The position numbers were made by a program, and so were the translations under genes. Shown piece after piece: positions 6,947 to 14,180 of a DNA stretch of 18,194 nucleotides; the stretch's first letter is position 1; every line of letters starts with the position of its first letter. This DNA comes from Thiobacillus sp. (GTDB taxonomy: Bacteria; Pseudomonadota; Gammaproteobacteria; Burkholderiales; Thiobacillaceae), in contig JAIWOL010000166.1 in the NCBI GenBank assembly GCA_020216925.1, positions 1 to 18,194 on the forward strand, written 5' to 3'. The notes below the pieces were generated by a model. That model was not told the origin of the DNA. It made no database searches and was given only the letters and a program-made list of their open reading frames with translations.

Positions 6947-9316
6947 ATGAGCCCCCCACTTACCCTGCCCATCGAAGGCATGACCTGCGCCAGCTGTTCC
7001 GCGCGGCTGGAAAAGGTGTTGCGCCAGCTGCCCGGCGTGCATGCAGCAACGGTCAACCTCGCCACCGAAACAGCCTCCCTCGAAGGCGACGCCGACCTTG
7101 CCGCAGCATGCGACGCCGTGGCCCGCGCAGGCTTTCGCGTGCCGCAAGACAGCCTCAGCCTGGCCATCGGCGGCATGACCTGCGCCAGCTGTTCGACGCG
7201 GCTGGAGAAGGCGCTGGGACATGCGCCCGGCGTGCTCGCGGCCGAGGTGAACCTGGCCACCGAACAGGCCACGCTCAGAGTCGTGCGCGGCACCTCCGTC
7301 GCCGCGCTCGTGGCAGCGGTCGAGCGCGCGGGTTTCCGCGCCACCGTACCGGACCCGGCCGCGACGGCCTCGGCCCCGCCCGCTTCCTCGCGGGCCGGGT
7401 GGCACGTCGTGCTCGCCCTGCTGCTGTCGCTGCCGCTCGTCCTGCCCATGCTCCTCACCCTGTTCGGCGTGCATTTCATGCTGCCGGGCTGGCTGCAACT
7501 GGCGCTTGCCACGCCGGTGCAGTTCTGGCTTGGCGCGCGTTTCTACCGCGCAGGCTGGAAGGCCCTTGCAGCCGGGAGCGGCAACATGGATCTGCTGGTG
7601 GCAGTGGGTACGAGCGCAGCCTGGGGGCTGTCGGCATACCTGCTGCTGACCGCCCCCGGCTCGCATCTGTATTTCGAGGCCTCGGCCATGGTCATCAGTC
7701 TGGTGCTGCTGGGCAAATGGCTGGAGGCCCGGGCAAAACGGCAGACGACCGAAGCGATCCGCGCGCTCCACGCACTGCGCCCAACCACCGCGCGCGTGCG
7801 AACCGACGGTGTCGACCGCGACCTGCCCATTGCGGCGTTGCGCGTCGGCGACCAGCTCGTGGTGCGGCCCGGCGAACGCATCGCGGCCGATGCCCTCGTC
7901 ATCGAAGGCACGGGCAGCGTGGACGAATCCCTGCTCACGGGCGAAACCCTGCCCGTGGAGAAGCAGCCCGGCGATACGCTCACCGGCGGGGCCATCAATG
8001 CCCACGGCGTGCTCGTCGCTCGCGTGACGGCGGTGGGCGCGGAAACCGCGCTGGCCCGCATCATCCGGCTGGTGGAAGACGCGCAGACCAAAAAGGCGCC
8101 GATCCAGCGGCTGGTGGACCGCGTCAGTGCAGTGTTCGTACCGGTGGTGATGATGATTGCGCTGGCGACCTTCGTCGGCGGGTGGCTGGCTGGCGGCGGC
8201 GCCGAAACCGCCATTCTCAACGCGGTAGCGGTGCTGGTGATCGCCTGTCCGTGCGCGCTCGGGCTCGCCACCCCAACCGCGATCATGGCGGGCACCGGCG
8301 TCGCCGCGCGTCACGGCATCCTCATCCGCGACGCCGAAGCGCTGGAGCGCGCGCACCGGGTCGATACCGTGGTGTTCGACAAGACCGGCACACTCACCGA
8401 AGGCTCGCCGCGCGTCGTCGCCTGCATGGGCACAGACGGCGATGCAGACGCAGTGCTCGCCCGGGCCGCGCGGCTACAGGCCGGCAGCGAGCACCCGCTG
8501 GCGCGCGCGGTGCTGGCAGAAGCCGAGGCCCGCGGCCTCGGCGGTGCGCCCGCGCACGCAGTCCAGGCGCTGCCCGGCCGAGGGTTGAGCGGCGAACTGG
8601 ACGGAGAACGCTGGCACATGGGCAACCGCCGCCTGATGCAGGAACACGGCATCGCCACCGAGGCCCTGGATACCCGGGCAATGGAAGCTGCCGGTCACAG
8701 CCTGGCCTGGCTCGCGCACGGCGCCACGCTGGCCGGAGTGATCGCCTTTGGCGATGCGTTGAAGCCCGCCGCCAGGGCGGCGGTGGCGCGGCTCCAGGCG
8801 CGCGGCATCGAGACCGTGCTGCTCACCGGCGACCATCAGGGTGCCGCCGACGCCACCGCACGCGCACTCGGCATCGGCCGCGTGCGCGCCGATGTGCTGC
8901 CCGAAGGCAAGGCGGCGGAAATCGCCATGCTGCAGGCCGAAGGCCGCGTTGTCGCCATGGTAGGGGACGGAGTGAACGATGCCCCTGCGCTCGCCGCTGC
9001 CGACGTCGGCATCGCAATGGGCGGCGGCACCGACGTGGCTACGCACACCGCCGGAATTACGCTGATGCGGGGCGATCCCATGCGGGTCGCCGATGCACTC
9101 GACATTTCCCGGCTGACCCATGCCAAGATCCGGCAAAACCTGTTCTGGGCGCTGATTTACAACGTGATCGGCATTCCGCTCGCCGCGTTCGGGTTTCTCA
9201 GTCCCGTCATCGCCGGCGCCGCCATGGCATTTTCCAGCGTGAGCGTGGTCAGCAATGCACTGCTGCTGAAACGCTGGCGGCCGGAACCGTCAGCCCGGGA
9301 CGGCTACGCCGGGTAA
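6947..9316 (+). CDS. copA: Copper-exporting P1B-type ATPase
   Basis: A 789-residue P1B ATPase that exports Cu(I) from the cytoplasm using ATP. Two N-terminal heavy-metal-binding domains each carry GMTCASC (residues 11-17 and 76-82). The membrane part holds the CPC metal site (C434-P435-C436). The actuator TGE is at 331-333, the phosphorylated Asp D478 in DKTGTLT, the P1B-specific HP at 516-517 and the hinge GDGVNDAP at 673-680. Late helices show YN (738-739) and M760...SS (763-764), the pattern of the Cu(I)-selective subgroup. AGGAAAC lies just upstream of the ATG at 6947. No CueR regulator or chaperone gene is next to it. Silver export is also possible within this subgroup. Confidence 0.95.
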   Translation: MSPPLTLPIEGMTCASCSARLEKVLRQLPGVHAATVNLATETASLEGDADLAAACDAVARAGFRVPQDSLSLAIGGMTCASCSTRLEKALGHAPGVLAAEVNLATEQATLRVVRGTSVAALVAAVERAGFRATVPDPAATASAPPASSRAGWHVVLALLLSLPLVLPMLLTLFGVHFMLPGWLQLALATPVQFWLGARFYRAGWKALAAGSGNMDLLVAVGTSAAWGLSAYLLLTAPGSHLYFEASAMVISLVLLGKWLEARAKRQTTEAIRALHALRPTTARVRTDGVDRDLPIAALRVGDQLVVRPGERIAADALVIEGTGSVDESLLTGETLPVEKQPGDTLTGGAINAHGVLVARVTAVGAETALARIIRLVEDAQTKKAPIQRLVDRVSAVFVPVVMMIALATFVGGWLAGGGAETAILNAVAVLVIACPCALGLATPTAIMAGTGVAARHGILIRDAEALERAHRVDTVVFDKTGTLTEGSPRVVACMGTDGDADAVLARAARLQAGSEHPLARAVLAEAEARGLGGAPAHAVQALPGRGLSGELDGERWHMGNRRLMQEHGIATEALDTRAMEAAGHSLAWLAHGATLAGVIAFGDALKPAARAAVARLQARGIETVLLTGDHQGAADATARALGIGRVRADVLPEGKAAEIAMLQAEGRVVAMVGDGVNDAPALAAADVGIAMGGGTDVATHTAGITLMRGDPMRVADALDISRLTHAKIRQNLFWALIYNVIGIPLAAFGFLSPVIAGAAMAFSSVSVVSNALLLKRWRPEPSARDGYAG

Positions 9317-9333
9317 GCCCCCGGGTTGCGGCG

Positions 9334-10032
9334 TCATGGCCGCCCTTCCCAGTCGTAACTCACTTCGATCAGCATCAGGGCGCGCACCGGCCGGCCACCT
9401 TTCTGCGCCGGATTGAAGCGCGCCGCGCGGAAGGCTTCGATGGCCGAGGCATCGAACACGCCCGCGGGCGTGCTCTCGACCACATCGACATCGCTGACGC
9501 GGCCGTCGGCCTCCACCTTCACCTGCAGGCGTACCCTGCCCGACACCCGGGCCCGATCCGCCTCGGGCGGGTAGGCCGGGTCGATCGTGCCGCGCGCGGT
9601 GGGCGGCTGGTCGAGCTCGCGTGCCGTGTAGTAAGTGAGATCGACGCCGGAATCGATGGCAAGCGCAGGCCGGGGCGGTTCGACCGGCGGCGCGGCTGGA
9701 GGGGGCACCGCCGTTGCGGCGGGCAGCTCAGGCGCGGGGGCAACTGGCGGAACCGGCGGCGCGGCGCCCAGAATTTCGGTCGGCTTCAGGGTGGGTGAAG
9801 GCTGGAGCGACGGATCGGGCTCGGGGTCAGGCGGCGTCTCCGCAGGCGACACGGCCGGATCGAGCCGTGCCTGGAGAACGATGCTGCCGCCCGCCGGCGC
9901 GCCCGAAGGCGCAACCTGGATCAGCCCGATCAGCGCGCCATGCACGGCAAGCGAAACCCACAACGCCATCAGCGGGCGGCGTACGCGCTGCGGCAGGGCC
10001 GGCAGACTGGGTTCGTCAAAGCGTTCGTTCAC
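9334..10032 (-). CDS. TonB-like energy transducer protein
   Basis: A 232-residue protein with TonB architecture. It has a short cytoplasmic N-terminus, one membrane helix (about residues 22-40, with SLAVHGALIG), a long Pro-rich periplasmic spacer (about 50-125), and a C-terminal TonB domain (about 148-230). The last includes DPAYPPEADR, GRVRLQVKVEADGRV and AIEAFRAARFNPA. Such proteins couple the inner-membrane proton gradient to outer-membrane receptors through ExbB/ExbD. Neither exbB/exbD nor a receptor gene is in the window. The GTG start at 10032 lacks a clear ribosome site but gives a normal TonB N-terminus. It converges on copA with 17 nt between stops and is divergent from the hydrolase gene. 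A TolA-like or partner-switching TonB2-type role is possible. Confidence 0.85.
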   Translation of the reverse strand: MNERFDEPSLPALPQRVRRPLMALWVSLAVHGALIGLIQVAPSGAPAGGSIVLQARLDPAVSPAETPPDPEPDPSLQPSPTLKPTEILGAAPPVPPVAPAPELPAATAVPPPAAPPVEPPRPALAIDSGVDLTYYTARELDQPPTARGTIDPAYPPEADRARVSGRVRLQVKVEADGRVSDVDVVESTPAGVFDASAIEAFRAARFNPAQKGGRPVRALMLIEVSYDWEGRP

Positions 10033-10080
10033 GGCGCATCGGGCTGCCAGTCAAAGAAGACTATCCGCGCGCAGGGCGGG

Positions 10081-10103
10081 GCCGGCCTAAAATGGAGGCC
10101 GGC
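10081..10103 (+). promoter_or_regulatory. 8-bp inverted repeat upstream of the hydrolase gene
   Basis: GCCGGCCT at 10081-10088 and AGGCCGGC at 10096-10103 form a perfect 8-bp inverted repeat around AAAATGG. TAAAAT at 10088-10093 could be a -10 hexamer, which would make this an operator; alternatively the RNA forms a leader hairpin just before the AGGAG site. No matching -35 is seen. Confidence 0.4.
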
Positions 10104-10122
10104 ACAAAAACAGGAGACGACC

Positions 10123-10917
10123 ATGAAATTCCGCGCCATAGCGGCCGCCATCTTAGCATCGGCCCTTGCCCACGCTGCCCACGCCAACGGCGTGTCCCTC
10201 AGCAAAACCACGATCAAGGCCGCCGATGGCTCCGATGTGCCGGTAGAGGTCGCCACCCCGGCGGGCGCCGGCCCCTTCCCGCCTGTGCTGTTCATCCACG
10301 CCAAACGCGGCTACGAGGGCGACGAGCGCGCCCACGTGCGCGAACTCGCCGAACAGGGCTTTCTGGTCGTCGCCCCGGACTGGCAGAGCGGCCGCTTCAT
10401 CGAACGCTGGCCGTCGGCACACAACCCGGAAACCGAACTGGACGTGGAGGCCGGGCTCGATTACCTGAAATCGCTGCCGAATGCGTGCAAGCAGCCGGCC
10501 GGCATCGTCGGCCTGTCGCGCGGGCCGTACTACGCGATCCGGCTTGCCGCCAAACGCGGCCAGGACATCGCCGCCATCGTCAGTTATTACGGCCACATGC
10601 AGAATCCCAACGCGCCCGAGCCCGACCAGTTGTTCCGCGTCGCGCCGGAGGTGATGCAATTCACCACGCCCATCCTCTATCTCATCGGCGAGCAGGATTA
10701 TGAACTGCGCCGCATGGTGGGCGGGCGCGCCTTTTATGCGTTGTGGGAACGCGGCGTGCCGGTGGAATACCAGGTCTATCCGATGGCGCGGCGCGCGTTC
10801 GATTTCCGCCCCGACCAGACGCCGGAAGAGAAAATCGCCAGGCGCCACGCGCGCGAACGCGCCAGGGCCTGGCTCGCGCAGTGGATGAAGCTGACGTCCG
10901 ACATGCGCTGTCCCTGA
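10123..10917 (+). CDS. Secreted dienelactone-hydrolase-like alpha/beta protein, catalytic His replaced
   Basis: A 264-residue protein with a Sec signal peptide (about 1-21, cleavage after AHA) followed by a dienelactone-hydrolase-type alpha/beta domain. LFIHAKRGYEGDE (56-68) resembles the oxyanion-side strand. The nucleophile elbow is GLSRG (130-134) with S132, where typical dienelactone hydrolases have Cys. The acid is probably D192 in GEQDYE. The catalytic His is normally in a YPGAGHAF-type motif; here the same place reads YPMARRAF, so R224 (codon CGC at 10792-10794) sits where His is expected. It may be inactive, use another His, or bind rather than cleave a ligand. The ATG at 10123 has AGGAG 7 nt upstream. 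Substrate unknown; the signal peptide places it in the periplasm. Confidence 0.8.
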   Translation: MKFRAIAAAILASALAHAAHANGVSLSKTTIKAADGSDVPVEVATPAGAGPFPPVLFIHAKRGYEGDERAHVRELAEQGFLVVAPDWQSGRFIERWPSAHNPETELDVEAGLDYLKSLPNACKQPAGIVGLSRGPYYAIRLAAKRGQDIAAIVSYYGHMQNPNAPEPDQLFRVAPEVMQFTTPILYLIGEQDYELRRMVGGRAFYALWERGVPVEYQVYPMARRAFDFRPDQTPEEKIARRHARERARAWLAQWMKLTSDMRCP

Positions 10918-10949
10918 GCGCCCCGTTTTGATCCGGCTTTGCCTCGCCA

Positions 10950-10966
10950 TGCACCACTAGCGTTCA
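10950..10966 (+). promoter_or_regulatory. Candidate NtrC-binding site upstream of nasT
   Basis: TGCACC-ACTAG-CGTTCA matches the NtrC dyad TGCACC-N5-GGTGCA at 10 of 12 arm positions. It lies about 80 bp upstream of the -24 element of the nasT sigma-54 promoter, a usual distance for an NtrC enhancer. One arm is degenerate. Confidence 0.45.
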
Positions 10967-11030
10967 ACGCAAGGCCCCTCAGCAGCCGGGCAAAGTCCAT
11001 AAGCATTTGATAATTCAGCATTCTTTGAGC

Positions 11031-11046
11031 TGGCACGCTGCCTGCT
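11031..11046 (+). promoter_or_regulatory. Sigma-54 (-24/-12) promoter of nasT
   Basis: TGGCAC-GCTGC-CTGCT matches the sigma-54 consensus TGGCAC-N5-TTGCW with one change in the -12 block. The invariant GG (11032-11033) and GC (11044-11045) are 10 nt apart, as required. The transcript should start near 11057, ahead of the leader terminator and nasT. Confidence 0.8.
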
Positions 11047-11107
11047 AAGACAGGATTGAGTACCCAGACCTTTTGGCCAGGTTGCTCAGGCAGTCTCCTC
11101 CGATCCT

Positions 11108-11134
11108 GCGGCCTCTCCGGAGGCCGCTTTTTTT
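11108..11134 (+). terminator. Intrinsic terminator in the nasT leader
   Basis: GCGGCCTC (11108-11115), the tetraloop TCCG and GAGGCCGC (11120-11127) form a perfect 8-bp GC stem with a UNCG-type loop. Seven T residues follow. It lies between the sigma-54 promoter and the nasT ATG at 11165, so it should stop most transcripts about 75 nt from their start unless read-through is allowed. Confidence 0.85.
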
Positions 11135-11164
11135 GGCGACGCCCGACGATAAACCGGACACACC

Positions 11165-11725
11165 ATGAAAGTACTGATTGTTGAAAACCAGCCCGAGCGG
11201 CTGGCGATGCTGGTGCCGGCGCTGGAGGCAGCCGGTTGCGTGGTCGCGGCCACGCTGAATTCGGCGCGCAGCCTCGATGCGCAGGTGCAGGCCCAGCGCC
11301 CCGACGTAGTCATCATTGCGCAGGACTCGCCCGACCGCGACACGCTGGAACACCTCTGCGTGGCGAACCGGGATTGCCCGCGTCCGATCGTGATGTTCAC
11401 CGGCGACGGCAGCGCCGAGGCGATCCGCGCGGCGACGCAGGCGGGCGTGACGTCCTACGTGGTCAATGGCCTTGACCCGGCGCGGCTCAAACCCATCCTC
11501 GACGTCGCCGTGTCGCGCTTCGAGGCCTACCAGGCGCTGCACGACCAGCTCGAACAGACGCGCCTCGAACTGTCGGAACGCAAGCTCATCGACCGGGCCA
11601 AGGCGCTGCTCATCAAGCAGACCGGCGCGTCGGAACCCGAGGTCTACCGCGAGATGCGGCGCGCGGCGATGGACCGCGGCCTGAAGCTGGCCGACATCGC
11701 CAAGCAGATCCTGCACAAAGCCTGA
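11165..11725 (+). CDS. nasT: ANTAR-domain nitrate-responsive antiterminator, NasT type
   Basis: A 186-residue RNA-binding regulator of the AmiR/NasT family. An N-terminal receiver-like domain (about 1-118) is joined by a coiled-coil-like helix (about 119-140) to a C-terminal ANTAR domain (about 135-183, ERKLIDRAKALLI, then EVYREMRRAAMDRGLKLADIAKQI). ANTAR dimers bind paired hexaloop hairpins and stop terminator formation. The receiver lacks the usual acidic pocket: E7-N8 replaces Asp-Asp, A52 sits at the phosphoacceptor place, and no KP motif follows. It is therefore probably controlled by a partner rather than by phosphorylation. In studied systems NasS holds NasT until nitrate binds. nasT lies directly before the nrtA leader with matching hairpins. 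Its own promoter is sigma-54 type with a leader terminator. Confidence 0.92.
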   Translation: MKVLIVENQPERLAMLVPALEAAGCVVAATLNSARSLDAQVQAQRPDVVIIAQDSPDRDTLEHLCVANRDCPRPIVMFTGDGSAEAIRAATQAGVTSYVVNGLDPARLKPILDVAVSRFEAYQALHDQLEQTRLELSERKLIDRAKALLIKQTGASEPEVYREMRRAAMDRGLKLADIAKQILHKA

Positions 11726-11845
11726 CGCGATTGGTGCGCCCGCGCCCGGCCGCGCCCTCTTTGCGTGCGCGTCATGGCGACGCGGTTTGGCGCAAGACCC
11801 GCCCCCCACCCGCGCAACCCGCGCCGAACAAGGCTTTGCCCAGTC

Positions 11846-11861
11846 TGGCACAGCAGTTGCT
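11846..11861 (+). promoter_or_regulatory. Sigma-54 (-24/-12) promoter of nrtABD
   Basis: TGGCAC-AGCAG-TTGCT fits the sigma-54 consensus at every position, with GG (11847-11848) and GC (11859-11860) 10 nt apart. Start of transcription is expected near 11872, five or six bases before the first ANTAR hairpin. Upstream, a GGTGCG half-site at 11733-11738 could be part of a weak NtrC site, but no full dyad was found. Confidence 0.88.
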
Positions 11862-11876
11862 ATTGCCAGATTGAAC

Positions 11877-11937
11877 AGCCGCAACGATGTGGCTTTCAGC
11901 GTGACCGTCAACATTCATCATTGGGACAAAGGCGTCC
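11877..11937 (+). promoter_or_regulatory. ANTAR target RNA: paired hexaloop hairpins P1 and P2
   Basis: P1: AGCCGC (11877-11882), loop AACGAT, GTGGCT (11889-11894), a 6-bp stem with one G-U. P2: GGAC (11924-11927), loop AAAGGC, GTCC (11934-11937), a 4-bp stem. Both loops are six bases with A at position 1 and G at position 4, the known ANTAR signature. P2 shares 11929-11936 with the 5' arm of the following terminator, so the two folds exclude each other. NasT is the obvious ligand. Confidence 0.82.
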
Positions 11938-11965
11938 GCCCGAAAGGCGACGCCTTATTTATTTT
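11929..11965 (+). terminator. Regulated intrinsic terminator in the nrtA leader
   Basis: AAGGCGTC (11929-11936) pairs with GACGCCTT (11949-11956). Inside, GCC/GGC (11938-11940 with 11946-11948) extends the stem past one bulged C, and ATTTATTTT follows. It ends immediately before the GGAG ribosome site (11966-11969) of nrtA, so termination here would silence the whole nrt operon. It overlaps hairpin P2. Confidence 0.88.
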
Positions 11966-11977
11966 GGAGAACACACC

Positions 11978-13249
11978 GTGAGCGACCTCCCCGACAAAAC
12001 TCAAGCGCCCAACCCGGGCAAGCGCGACTTCATGAAGAAAGCCACTGGACTGTCCGTTGCCGCCGCCCTCATGGCCCTGGTGCCGCCCGGCGTGCGCAGC
12101 GGCGCCTGGGCCGCCGGCTCCGATGCGCCGGAAAAACCCAATCTGAACATCGGTTTCATCCCGCTGACCGACTGCGCCTCGGTGGTCATTTCGTCGGTGA
12201 AGGGTTTCGACAAGAAATACGGCCTCAGCATCACGCCAAGCAAAGAGGCATCGTGGGCGGCGGTGCGCGACAAGCTGGTGAACGGCGAGCTCGACGCGGC
12301 GCACGTGCTGTACGGCCTGGTCTACGGCGTGCAGATGGGCATCGGCGGGCCGAAGAAGGACATGGCGGTGCTGGCGACGATCAACAACAACGGCCAGGCG
12401 ATTTCGCTTTCCAACCAGCTCAAGGCCAAGGGCGTCACCGACGGCGCCTCGCTCGCCAAACTCATCAAGGCCGAGCCCAAGGAATACACCTTCGCCCAGA
12501 CCTTCCCCACCGGCACCCACGCCATGTGGCTCTACTACTGGCTCGCGGCCCACGGCATCAATCCGTTCAGGGAAACCAAGGTCATCACCGTGCCGCCGCC
12601 GCAGATGATCGCCAACATGCGCGTCGACAACATGGACGGCTTCTGCGTGGGCGAACCTTGGAACGCGCGCGCGATCCGCGACAACATCGGCTTTACCGCC
12701 GCCACCACGCAGGACATCTGGAAGGATCACCCGGAGAAGGTACTCGGCACCACCGCCGAGTTCGTGCAGCGCTACCCCAACACCGCGCGCGCCATGACCG
12801 CCGCCATCCTCGACGCCGCCAGGTACATCGACACCCTGGCTAACCGTTCGGAAGTGGCGAAGATCATCTCGGCCAAATCCTACGTCAACACCGATTTCGA
12901 CTCGATCGAGGATCGCATGCTCGGCCAGTACGACAACGGCATCGGCAAGAAATGGAACGACCCCAACTACATGAAGTTCTACAGCGACGGCGCGGTGAGC
13001 TTCCCCTACCTGTCTGACGGCATGTGGTTCCTTACCCAGCACAAGCGCTGGGGCCTGCTGAAAGAGCACCCCGACTACCTGGCGGTGGCGAAGCAGGTCA
13101 ACCGCATCGACATCTACAGGCAGGCCGCCGAACAGACCAAGACGCCGCTGCCCAAGTCCGACATGCGCAGCAGCAAGCTGATCGACGGCGTGGTGTGGGA
13201 CGGCAGGAACCCCAAAGCCTACGCCGACGGATTCAAGGTCAAGGTTTGA
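11978..13249 (+). CDS. nrtA: Nitrate ABC transporter substrate-binding protein
   Basis: A 423-residue protein of the CmpA/NrtA/NasS family that captures nitrate (or nitrite) for the ABC importer. The GTG at 11978 follows GGAG by 8 nt and yields an N-terminal export signal: KRDFMKK (15-21), a hydrophobic stretch and AWA (43-45). This looks like a Tat signal in which the first of the twin arginines is Lys. The mature part shows family features such as LNIGFIPLTDCASVV (56-70), the HAMWLYYW region and FCVGEPWNARA. It is followed by nrtB after 19 nt. NasS sensors belong to the same family but lack an export signal, so the signal and the nrtBD context favour a transport role. Bicarbonate, cyanate or sulfonates are weaker alternatives. 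Confidence 0.9.
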   Translation: MSDLPDKTQAPNPGKRDFMKKATGLSVAAALMALVPPGVRSGAWAAGSDAPEKPNLNIGFIPLTDCASVVISSVKGFDKKYGLSITPSKEASWAAVRDKLVNGELDAAHVLYGLVYGVQMGIGGPKKDMAVLATINNNGQAISLSNQLKAKGVTDGASLAKLIKAEPKEYTFAQTFPTGTHAMWLYYWLAAHGINPFRETKVITVPPPQMIANMRVDNMDGFCVGEPWNARAIRDNIGFTAATTQDIWKDHPEKVLGTTAEFVQRYPNTARAMTAAILDAARYIDTLANRSEVAKIISAKSYVNTDFDSIEDRMLGQYDNGIGKKWNDPNYMKFYSDGAVSFPYLSDGMWFLTQHKRWGLLKEHPDYLAVAKQVNRIDIYRQAAEQTKTPLPKSDMRSSKLIDGVVWDGRNPKAYADGFKVKV

Positions 13250-13268
13250 GCCGCACAGGAGAAATGTC

Positions 13269-14180
13269 ATGAACGCTGTCACCTTGAACGAGACGCTGCC
13301 CAGCTCGCTGGCCGTCACCGAGACTGAAAAACCTGCGGCGGCCGCCGAACCGCCGCGCGCCGCCCGCCCCACGCCACTGTTCGAAACCGAGGGCGGCAAA
13401 CGCTTTCTCGAAAACCTGGGCAACGCCGCGAAAGCGACCCTGCCGCCCGCCCTGGGCCTGGTTCTGTTTGCCATGCTGTGGGCGCTCATCGCCAACAGCG
13501 GCGGCGGCATTCCCGGCCCGGCCGAAACCTGGACGGCGGCGGTCGAACTGTTTTCCGACCCGTTTTACGACAACGGCCCCAACGACAAGGGCATCGGCTG
13601 GAACGTGCTCAACTCGCTGGCCCGCGTCGGCATCGGCTTCGGGCTGGCTGCCGCCATCGGCATACCGCTCGGCTTCCTCATCGGCCGCTTCGCCTTCCTC
13701 AACCGGATGCTCTCGCCCATCATCAGCATCCTGCGTCCGGTGTCGCCGCTGGCCTGGCTGCCGATCGGCCTGCTGGTGATGAAACAGGCCGAGCCGGCGT
13801 CGATCTGGGTCATCTTCATCTCCAGCATCTGGCCGATGGTGCTGAACACCGCCGCCGGCGTGCAGCGCATCCCGCAGGACTACCTGAACGTCGCCCGCGT
13901 GCTCAACCTGTCCGAGTTCAAGGTCTTCACCAGGATCCTGTTCCCGGCCGTGCTGCCCCACGTGCTCACCGGCGTGCGGCTCGCCATCGGCGTCGCCTGG
14001 CTCGTCATCGTCGCCGCGGAAATGCTCACCGGCGGCGTCGGCATCGGCTTCTGGGTGTGGGACGAATGGAACAACCTCAACGTCGCCCACATCATCATCG
14101 CCATCTTCATCGTCGGTATCGTCGGCCTGCTGCTGGAGCAGATGCTGATGCTGATTGCGAAACGGTTCAGTTACGAGTAA
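13269..14180 (+). CDS. nrtB: Nitrate ABC transporter permease
   Basis: A 303-residue inner-membrane permease of the NrtB/CmpB/SsuC type. A hydrophilic Ala/Pro-rich N-terminus of about 45 residues precedes about six membrane helices. The cytoplasmic coupling loop that docks the ATPase is visible at about 197-220 (AAGVQRIPQDYLNVARVL, the EAA-type loop). The C-terminal GGVGIGFWVWDEWNN stretch is characteristic of nitrate-type permeases. AGGAG lies 7 nt before the ATG at 13269; an ATG at 13264 is followed at once by a stop and is excluded. It follows nrtA and precedes nrtD across a 96-bp repeat-bearing gap. Confidence 0.93.
   Translation: MNAVTLNETLPSSLAVTETEKPAAAAEPPRAARPTPLFETEGGKRFLENLGNAAKATLPPALGLVLFAMLWALIANSGGGIPGPAETWTAAVELFSDPFYDNGPNDKGIGWNVLNSLARVGIGFGLAAAIGIPLGFLIGRFAFLNRMLSPIISILRPVSPLAWLPIGLLVMKQAEPASIWVIFISSIWPMVLNTAAGVQRIPQDYLNVARVLNLSEFKVFTRILFPAVLPHVLTGVRLAIGVAWLVIVAAEMLTGGVGIGFWVWDEWNNLNVAHIIIAIFIVGIVGLLLEQMLMLIAKRFSYE

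Noticed and set aside
6344..8356. Long open frame on minus (670 codons) opposite mltA and copA
   Set aside because: It is antisense to two clear genes, is rich in Arg/Gly/His with no fold pattern, and spans their gap; typical of GC-rich shadow frames.
9307..9333. CGCCG/CGGCG hairpin between copA and the TonB-like gene as a terminator
   Set aside because: Only 5 bp, overlapping the copA stop, with no T run on either strand.
7108..9798. 896-codon plus frame overlapping copA and the TonB-like gene
   Set aside because: It is an out-of-frame reading of copA with Arg/Gly-rich low-complexity sequence and crosses the copA stop into the antisense of another gene.
11041..11054. CCTG-CTAAGA-CAGG hairpin as an ANTAR site in the nasT leader
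   Set aside because: It overlaps the -12 promoter element and would not be transcribed; its loop also lacks A at position 1.
11918..13510. 530-codon minus frame opposite nrtA and nrtB
   Set aside because: Antisense to conserved genes, Val/Gly/Asp/His-rich, no recognisable motif; it also runs through the nrtA terminator hairpin.
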